Assembly (NCBI GenBank): GCA_034096865.1
Contig: JAWQFJ010001269.1
Coordinates: 144,964 to 208,963 of the forward strand
Direction of reading: 5' to 3'
DNA from: Theodoxus fluviatilis
Lineage: Eukaryota > Mollusca > Gastropoda > Cycloneritida > Neritidae
DNA: 64,000 nt
Position numbers and translations under genes: made by a program. Shown piece by piece: positions 55,555 to 64,000 of the stretch (its first letter is position 1; the number at the start of each line of letters is the position of its first letter). The notes beneath the pieces are model-generated. The model did not search any database. It was not told where the DNA came from and saw only the letters and a list, made by a program, of their open reading frames with translations.

Positions 55555-57912
55555 GTTAACATCATCGTTTGAAGAAAGTGTGCAGATTTGAAACCAGGCA
55601 CAGGTTAACATCATCGTTTGAAGAAAGTGTGCAGATTTGAAACCAGGCACAGATTGACGTCATCGTTTGAAGAAAGTGTGCAGATTTGAAACCAGGCACA
55701 GATTGACATCATCGTTTGAAGAAAGTGTGCAGATTTGAAACCAGGCACAGATTGACATCATCGTTTGAAGAAAGTGTGCAGATTTGAAACCAGGCACAGA
55801 TTAACATCATCGTTTGAAGAAAGTGTGCAGATTTGAAACCAGGCACAGATTAACATCATCGTTTGAAGAAAGTGTGCAGATTTGAAACCAGGCACAGATT
55901 GACATCATCGTTTGAAGAAAGTGTGCAGATTTGAAACCAGGCACAGATTAACATCATCGTTTGAAGAAAGTGTGCAGATTTGAAACCAGGCACAGATTAA
56001 CATCATCGTTTGAAGAAAGTGTGCAGATTTGAAACCAGGCACAGGTTAACATCATCGTTTGAAGAAAGTGTGCAGATTTGAAACCAGGCACAGATTGACA
56101 TCATTGTTTGAAGAAAGTGTGCAGATTTGAAACCAGGCACAGATTGACATCATCGTTTGAAGAAAGTGTGCAGATTTGAAACCAGGCACAGATTAACATC
56201 ATCGTTTGAAGAAAGTGTGCAGATTTGAAACCAGGCACAGATTAACATCATCGTTTGAAGAAAGTGTGCAGATTTGAAACCAGGCACAGATTAACATCAT
56301 CGTTTGAAGAAAGTGTGCAGATTTGAAACCAGGCACAGATTGACATCATCGTTTGAAGAAAGTGTGCAGATTTGAAACCAGGCACAGATTAACATCATCG
56401 TTTGAAGAAAGTGTGCAGATTTGAAACCAGGCACAGATTGACATCATCGTTTGAAGAAAGTGTGCAGATTTGAAACCAGGCACAGATTGACATCATCGTT
56501 TGAAGAAAGTGTGCAGATTTGAAACCAGGCACAGATTGACATCATCGTTTGAAGAAAGTGTGCAGACTTGAAACCAGGCACAAACATCATCGTTTGAAGA
56601 AAGTGTGCAGATTTGAAACCAGGCACAGGTTAACATCATCGTTTGAAGAAAGTGTGCAGATTTGAAACCAGGCACAGGTTGACATCATCGTTTGAAGAAA
56701 GTGTGCAGATTTGAAACCAGGCACAGATTAACATCATCGTTTGAAGAAAGTGTGCAGATTTGAAACCAGGCACAGATTAACATCATCGTTTGAAGAAAGT
56801 GTGCAGCTTTGAAACCAGGCACAGGTTGACATCATCGTTTGAAGAAAGTGTGCAGATTTGAAACCAGGCACAGGTTAACATCATCGTTTGAAGAAAGTGT
56901 GCAGATTTGAAACCAGGCACAGATTGACATCATCGTTTGAAGAAAGTGTGCAGATTTGAAACCAGGCACAGATTGACATCATCGTTTGAAGAAAGTGTGC
57001 AGATTTGAAACCAGGCACAGATTAACATCATCGTTTGAAGAAAGTGTGCAGATTTGAAACCAGGCACAGATTGACATCATCGTTTGAAGAAAGTGTGCAG
57101 CTTTGAAACCAGGCACAGATTGACATCATCGTTTGAAGAAAGTGTGCAGATTTGAAACCAGGCACAGATTGACATCATCGTTTGAAGAAAGTGTGCAGCT
57201 TTGAAACCAGGCACAGATTGACATCATCGTTTGAAGAAAGTGTGCAGATTTGAAACCAGGCACAGATTGACATCATCGTTTGAAGAAAGTGTGCAGATTT
57301 GAAACCAGGCACAGATTGACATCATCGTTTGAAGAAAGTGTGCAGATTTGAAACCAGGCACAGATTGACATCATCGTTTGAAGAAAGTGTGCAGATTTGA
57401 AACCAGGCACAGATTAACATCATCGTTTGAAGAAAGTGTGCAGATTTGAAACCAGGCACAGATTGACATCATCGTTTGAAGAAAGTGTGCAGATTTGAAA
57501 CCAGGCACAGATTAACATCATCGTTTGAAGAAAGTGTGCAGATTTGAAACCAGGCACAGATTGACATCATCGTTTGAAGAAAGTGTGCAGATTTGAAACC
57601 AGGCACAGATTGACATCATCGTTTGAAGAAAGTGTGCAGATTTGAAACCAGGCACAGATTGACATCATCGTTTGAAGAAAGTGTGCAGATTTGAAACCAG
57701 GCACAGATTGACATCATCGTTTGAAGAAAGTGTGCAGATTTGAAACCAGGCACAGATTGACATCATCGTTTGAAGAAAGTGTGCAGATTTGAAACCAGGC
57801 ACAGATTAACATCATCGTTTGAAGAAAGTGTGCAGATTTGAAACCAGGCACAGATTGACATCATCGTTTGAAGAAAGTGTGCAGATTTGAAACCAGGCAC
57901 AGATTGACATCA
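55555..57912. repeat. 49-bp minisatellite, ~48 copies
   Basis: Units of 49 bp contain ACATCATCGTTTGAAGAAAG and TGCAGATTTGAAACCAGGCA. Variation is mainly in AGATTGAC/AGATTAAC/AGGTTAAC. One unit at about 56580 has a small deletion. Confidence 0.98.
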
Positions 57913-58329
57913 CTGCTACTAATGGGACAGTACCCAATGGATTCCGCAAAGGTCAAGGTCGATGAAGTGTACGTGTCCTTCGTGCTGTGGCCACGTGTGC
58001 CAGGCGGAGGTGGCGATGTAAGGAGACTTAGGGCTTTCATGGAGGTGGGCCGACTGGAGGTGGGCCGACTGGAGGTGGGGGCCGCGCCTGGCGGGCTGCG
58101 GAACGTGGGCCTTGCAGGAGGCTGGCTGACTGCAGACTCGCTGGGACGCCTCTCTGAGCCGGGGGAGTGACTGCGGGCAGCACCGGGGGGCTCAGGGCAG
58201 TGACGTCCCACCAGTCTGAACACTGGAGGTTGTAGATGCAAGCTAGACTTACCAGTGTGAACATTGGGAGATCATGTCTTTATTAAGCTCACGCAGCATT
58301 TGGATGGGACTGGTAAGGGGTGGGAGAGG
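57913..58329. other. Unique spacer with a coding-like stretch
   Basis: Immediately right of the 49-bp array one + frame reads QYPMDSAKVKVDEVYVSFVL, followed near 58017 by a GAT|GTAAGG donor-like site. No acceptor outside the array is evident and no family is recognised. Confidence 0.2.
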
Positions 58330-59125
58330 CAGAGCTGCCGAGAGTGACCTACAGGTCTGGTCAGGCCGAGGGGCGGGAGAGACAGAGCTGCCCAGAATGA
58401 CATAGAGCTGCCCAGAGTGTCATACGGGTCTGGTCAGGCCGAGGGGCGAGAGAGACAGAGCTGCCCAGAGTGTCATACGGGTCTGGTCAGGCCGAGGGGC
58501 AGGAGAGACAGAGCTGCCCAGAATGAAATAGAGCTGCCCAGAGTGTCATACGGGTCTGGTCAGGCCGAGGGGCAGGAGAGACGGAGCTGCCCAGAATGAT
58601 ATACGGGGCTGGTCAGGCCGAGGAGCGGGAGAGACAGAGCTGCCCAGAGTGTCATACGGGTCTGGTCAGGCCGAGGGGCAGGAGAGACAGAGCTACCCAG
58701 AATGACATAGAGCTGCCCAGAGTGTTATACGGGTCTGGTCAGGCCGAGGGGCGGGAGAGACAGAGCTGCCCAGAGTGACCTACGGGTCTGGTCAAGCCGA
58801 GGGGCGGGAGCGACGGAGCTGCCCAGAATGACCTACGGGTCTGGTCAGGCCGAGGGGCGGGAGAGACAGAGCTGCCCAGAATGACCTACGGGTCTGGTCA
58901 GGCCGAGGGGCGGGAGAGATAGAGCTGCCCAGAATGACATACGGGTCTGGTCAGGCCGAGGGGCAGGAGAGACAGAGCTGCCCAGAATGACATACGGGTC
59001 TGGTCAGGCCGAGGGGCAGGAGAGACAGAGCTGCCCAGAATGACATACGGGGCTGGTCAGGCCGAGGGGCAGGAGAGACAGAGCTGCCCAGAATGACATA
59101 CGGAGCTGGTCAGGCCGAGGGGCGG
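58330..59125. repeat. ~53-bp minisatellite, ~15 copies
   Basis: Units contain GGTCTGGTCAGGCCGAGGGG and GAGACAGAGCTGCCCAGA. Several units carry an extra internal copy of ATAGAGCTGCCCAGA, giving length variation. Confidence 0.95.
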
Positions 59126-62100
59126 GCGGGGTGGGAATGTAGAGGAAATGCCGTCCTGTCAGCGCCAGAGAGCTTCAGCCTTGGGGGGCACAGGGTTGTA
59201 GCGAGGGTGGGGGAGGGGAGGGGAGGGGAGGGGAGAGGTGGAGGCCAGTGAGGACCCGGGGTGAGGGGACTGTGCCTGTGCCTGCTGACTGGCCTCGCCT
59301 GCGTGGGGTGTGTGTGCTGCTCGCCTGCCTGCCTGCCTAGAGGGAGAGTGGCAGTCCCTGCAGCTTGTCCTGCACCTTCAGGCGCTCCTGGCTGCGGATG
59401 GCTGTGGACTTGGTCAATATTGTGGATAAGAGGTTTTTTACAGTTTTTCTTCGTGTAGTGACTAATCAGCAAGTTAGTGTTTTTAGTAAATTTTACAGTT
59501 CTAACCTGCAGTGTTATTACCAGCATCCATAAGATACAATATCAGCATGCTTTTTTGGGTCTTTTTTGAGATTGTGCATTCTGCTTGCGAACACTGGTGT
59601 CTGTACATACAGTGAGACCTATATGTGAACTGTGACGCGCTAAAACCTTCTGAGTCCTTCCAAACTGGGTTTACCTTCTCTTCGAAAGCGATTCCGCTGT
59701 GGGCCTCCCTGGCTGTGACCAGACCCCCGGTCTTGTACGAAGACCGTCAGCTCTGCTTCCAAAATTATGCATGGGTCACTGTAACTTCTTTCATCACAAT
59801 GGGGATATTCATAATTCAGATCCGAAATTTCACTCTGCATTGTATTATGTGATAATCTTGACATACAAAAATAGAGGTAATTCTTCAAAACTTGTGTGAA
59901 AATTTGTTGACAGGCATTCTGCATAGGTGTTTAAATGAGTCGGGTGACTATATTTTTTATACCATGTGACATGTTTTATTCCTGTACAAACTTCTCCCAT
60001 TGTTGGCTCTGTTTCATGTGATTTACAATTATCATGATTCTTAGGACTTCCATTGTCGAATGAGACTTGTTTGTTATCTTTGTCAGTGGCTTGTACCATA
60101 TGCATAATCTCATACTATGACAGCTATCCTTGATGTCTCGATTGCCGTTCGTGGTAGGGCTAGATTGTATTGGTGGAAATAGAAGCACTTGCCCGAAGAT
60201 TTCCCGTTTGCCACTTGCTGCTACCAAGTCAAAAGCTATTCCAGTAGGAATTCTTCTGCTAGTCTAAAACCACTCAACCACTACTGCTGCTGCTGCTGCT
60301 GCCACCACCTGTCCTGCCGACACTACTCCACGCAGTCCGCTGCCAGAGCTGCAGTTCAAGTGTTGGTGACCTCGGCACGCTATGGAGTGCACGACATCTG
60401 GCGCCGAGAAGCCAGGGAGCAGGAGGAGGAGGACCTGGTCCGGACTGGCTAAGAAGTGAGGGCACAGCCTCGAGTTTCTACGGTGTAGCTTTCATGGCAT
60501 TCAGTCGAAAATCTCCCCGAACATTTCACTACCTTGTTTGAGACTGCTTGAGGAAACCACTCCTCGTTATTTTGAGAACTGTCTTGTGATCCCCTTAGTT
60601 CCTAAAGTCGCTTTCATCCGATTTGTTACCGGCCCAACCAGCACGAGTTGCTCATCTGTGTTTTTTGTGGTGCAGCTATACGACTCTGTTCTTCCGTTCC
60701 TACCAAGGCCTCTGCCGAACTCTGTGCACACGTGTGTGGAAGCGTCAGCACGAGGCAAGCAATCCAAATTTTTTTCCTTCATGAAACTTTTCCCGTCCAA
60801 TTTCACATGACAGAAGAAATTCATTTTTCACGTGCTCACCCAAGTTTGAGGCCTGTCCTTGTCGGCGTCCGATGACAGCGAGCAGACGAGCAGAGTGAAG
60901 CGGAACAGAGCTCTGCGTGCTTGCTGTCCGTATGTCTGCGTGCCTCGCTGCCCACTGCTCCGCGCTGCACGGAAGCGCGGCACCTGGCCGCCAGGTGGTG
61001 CGGTGCGGGCGAGAGCAAGACGACTGCCTTAGTGGACAGGCCTGCGTCATCACGCCCTGCCCTGCCCTGTCCACGCGCCACACTTCACCGCGGAGAACGA
61101 AGGAGATGCCTTACCAAATCGGAGTTTCCTGAACCACATCACCCCCGTCTATGCCAACGTAAAACACCATATCGGAGTCCAATATGCTAATTGAAACAAC
61201 ACCCAAAGGAGACCGTTTGTCGATTTGTACCTTTGTGTATTTGTATGACGTGACGTAGACGCCTGAGGAGCAGCAGCAGTATTTCTAGTAGTCCTGTGTT
61301 TCCGCCAAGTGACCTTTCCAGCTAAACACTGTGTAGACTCCACATGCAAATGCGTATTTTTCCTAATAACACTAGATGTGAAAGCACTCGATGGAAAGGC
61401 TCACCAAAGCAGAAAAAGCAAATTATTTATTTTGTGGCAAGTTCTTGGAGCCCATGTTCTTTCGTTGACAATACAGAGGGACTTTGAATCACCATCGTCG
61501 AGAAATATAACAGCCAATCAAAGGGAGTCACTTGGTCTAGTGCGATGGCACGATCTGCCTGGAGCTTTGTTCCAGGGCTGGTACGGTGTTTTGGTCTGGG
61601 CGGTGACAACTGCTCTTGTAGCGTTCCATAGTCAAATGGCGTAAACACGTTTTCCTCCCATGTACATTTTTGCTCTCCTTCTTACCTTGGGATCGTGACT
61701 GGCTCCACCCTAGCTCAGCTGGCTGAGCTGGCTCTGTGTAAGGGGAAGAATGCTCTCTGCATTTGGTCCTGTGCTATGCTGACGATGACGACGACTGTGA
61801 CGATGACGGAGGAGGGGGATGGGGCGTGTTTTGCGGACACAAGTCCTCTTGAGAGTAGCAACCGCGGCGTTGCCTTGTTGACTGTACCTTTCACCTTTCA
61901 CCTTTTCCCGGGACGGGCCTCATCACAGGGGGCGAGATGCCTGGCAGGTCTCGGCAGCTCTGCGCTGTAGTGGGCGTGGCTGCCTGATCTGAGCTTGGGG
62001 TTTCCCCTGGAACTCTCTTCCTTGCCGACCTCCTATCACCGGCGCTTTGCCCTCCTGCAAGGCCCTGCCCTCTGCGTTGTCGCCCTCCCTACACTGTGTA

Positions 62101-62929
62101 TTCATGCCTGTGACTTGTAAAAATCTTGGTATCTACTTCACTGTAAAAAAATTGGCTCCTGACACTTAAAGTACCCTGTTGAATATACGGACACCCACTG
62201 TAAAAACCGTCACTTGATTTTTTGAAAACAAAAGAAGAAGAAAAATGTCACTGCAAAATATTTGAACACCTCTGCTATACATGTGAATGCTCGATAAAAA
62301 CTGGAATTTGAAAATGGCCGGGATATTTCATAGAAGTTGTGATGTCAGTTGTTCCGGAGCCACAGATGTGTGCAGACTGGATGTCGGTTTGCCACTGGCC
62401 GTGTCTGGCGGCAGGGCTCTCTGTCTGCCTGACTGCCTGTCTGCTAAGGCCGATTCCATCTAGACAGCCTGCTCGTAAGCCACTACGAAATATGGCGTAA
62501 GTTTACCGGAAAAAAGAGAGAAGAGAAATTAATAAAACCTTTGTTACAGGGTATAGAAGGTCTAATTTTAAGAAAAACAAACAACTTGTTACATAGTTTT
62601 GTGAATAATCTAGATGTAGGAACATCTAGAAATTTTTCACGGTATTTGGTCAGCAGATGTTTCCATATGGAACAGATAGGGAGTAAACTTGTTTTGAATT
62701 ATTAACCTGAATAAAGGTCCTTTGGCGAAAAAGGTGTGTTTGGTTGTTCCTTTATTTGTACTGTCTGAAAGTTGCCATCAACAACATTGCCTCGACAAGT
62801 AGACCTCTGCCGCCGCCTCTACCTCCTTCCTCCACCACAACTAGCACTGCCGTAGTAATGTCACTGTCACCATTGCATAGCTGCCACAACAGCTGCTACC
62901 ATCTGTAAGACTAGTACTACTACTACCAC
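59126..62929. other. Unique 3.8-kb region, no recognised gene
   Basis: Mostly unique DNA with a GGGGA run (59205-59236), a short CTGCTG run at about 60285-60300 and AATAAA sequences near 62530 and 62710. One coding-like segment at 60338-60452 is listed separately. No known family is recognised. Confidence 0.5.
60338..60452 (+). other. Possible terminal-exon-like segment
   Basis: After CTCCACGCAG at about 60335 one frame reads SAARAAVQVLVTSARYGVHD then IWRREAREQEEEDLVRTG and ends in TAA... or TAG-class stop near 60450. The composition is protein-like, but there is no family match and no upstream exon, so it may be chance. Confidence 0.18.
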
Positions 62930-64000
62930 CACCACTAGTAGTACTACTACCTCCACCACTGGTACTACTACTACCTCCACCACTACTACTACTACTACCT
63001 CCACCACCAGTACTACTACTACCTCCACCACTAGTACTACTACTGCCTCCACCACCAGTACTACTACTACCTCCACCACTACTACTACTACCTTCACCAC
63101 TAGTGCTACTACTACCTCCACCACTAGTTCTACTACTACCTCCACCACTACTACTACTACTGCCTCCACCACTAGTTCTACTACTACCTCCACCACTAGT
63201 ACTACTACTGCCTCCACCACCAGTACTACTACTACCTCCACCACTACTACTACTACCTTCACCACTAGTGCTACTACTACCTCCACCACTAGTGCTACTA
63301 CTACCTCCACCACTAGTGCTACTACTACCTCCACCACTAGTTCTACTACTACCTCCACCACTAGTACTACTACTACCTCCACCACTAGTACTACTACTAC
63401 CTCCACCACTAGTACTACTACTACCTCCACCATTAGTACTACTACTACCTCCACCACTAGTACTACTACTACCTCCACCACCAGTACTACTACCACCACC
63501 ACTAGTACTACTACTACCTCCACCACTAGTACTACTACTACCTCCACCACTAGTACTACTGCCTCCACCACTAGTACTACTACCTCCACCACTAGTACTA
63601 CTACCTCCACCACTAGTACTACTACTACCTCCACCACTAGTACTACTACTACCTCCACCACTAGTACTACTACTCCCACCACCACTAGTACTACTACTAC
63701 CTCCACCACTAGTGCTACTACTACCTCCACCACTAGTACTACTACTACCTCCACCACTAGTACTACTACTACCTCCACCACTACTACTACTACTACCTCC
63801 ACCGCTAGTGCTACTACTACCTCCACCCCTAGTACTACTACTACCTCCACCACTAGTACTACTACTGCCTCCACCACTAGTACTACTACTACCTCCACCA
63901 CTAGTACTACTACTACCTCCACCACTAGTACTACTACCACCACCACTAGTACTACTACCACCACCATTAGTACTACTACCTCCACCACTAGTACTACTAC
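62930..64000. repeat. 24-bp (ACT/ACC-rich) minisatellite to the window edge
   Basis: Units such as ACTAGTACTACTACTACCTC plus CACC, i.e. a (ACT)n core with CCTCCACCA spacers, running off the right end. The minus-strand Val-rich ORF is a repeat translation. Confidence 0.96.

Noticed and set aside
62867..63988. Val-rich 373-codon minus-strand ORF
   Set aside because: Translation of an (ACT)n/CCTCCACC minisatellite with no start context or domain.

Overview
The window looks like animal nuclear DNA, probably from a mollusc or another lophotrochozoan; that placement is tentative and rests on general character. The evidence for a eukaryote is one split gene with clean splice sites, one minor-spliceosome-type intron, a tRNA-derived SINE, a TIR element and very long minisatellites. 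By my rough count about two thirds of the 64 kb is tandem repeat. There is one assembly gap, 10 N at 29167-29176.

The only gene I recognise is AMD1, S-adenosylmethionine decarboxylase, on the + strand. Eight coding exons are readable: 8900-9023, 11246-11320, 44164-44221, 45167-45247, 46240-46332, 46641-46715, 50055-50135 and 50875-51012. The first ~66 codons lie upstream of the window or were not found. One ~71-nt exon (about human residues 134-157) is missing between the second and third exons, in a 33-kb interval that holds the gap. Residues for self-processing, AdoMet binding and putrescine activation are present in the exons that can be read.

Layout: 1-5272, a 42-bp minisatellite; 5403-5525, a 20-bp repeat; 5540-8490, a 69-bp minisatellite interrupted by a 0.5-kb TIR element; 8.9-11.3 kb, the first two AMD1 exons around a 55-bp array; 11.4-13.2 kb, a CA-rich array; 13.6-29.2 kb, a 58/59-bp satellite with ~4.5-kb higher-order duplications, ending at the gap; 29.2-33.3 kb, six or more unrelated short arrays; 33.3-36.6 kb, unique sequence with exon-like segments; 36.6-44.1 kb, purine or pyrimidine arrays, a SINE, a LINE-like tail and an element rich in TCAAGGTCA; 44.1-51.0 kb, the last six AMD1 exons, with a 29-bp array of ~91 copies in one intron; 51.0-64.0 kb, 3' flank with further arrays (28, 49, 53 and 24 bp).

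Three AMD1 features deserve attention. The first is an AT-AC U12-type intron directly after the putrescine-binding Glu codon. The second is a 26-bp tandem duplication that duplicates a 5' splice site. The third is an 89-codon open frame directly downstream of and in frame with the stop codon, reminiscent of the readthrough tail reported for vertebrate AMD1. The long ORFs across the arrays are consequences of stop-free repeat units, not genes.
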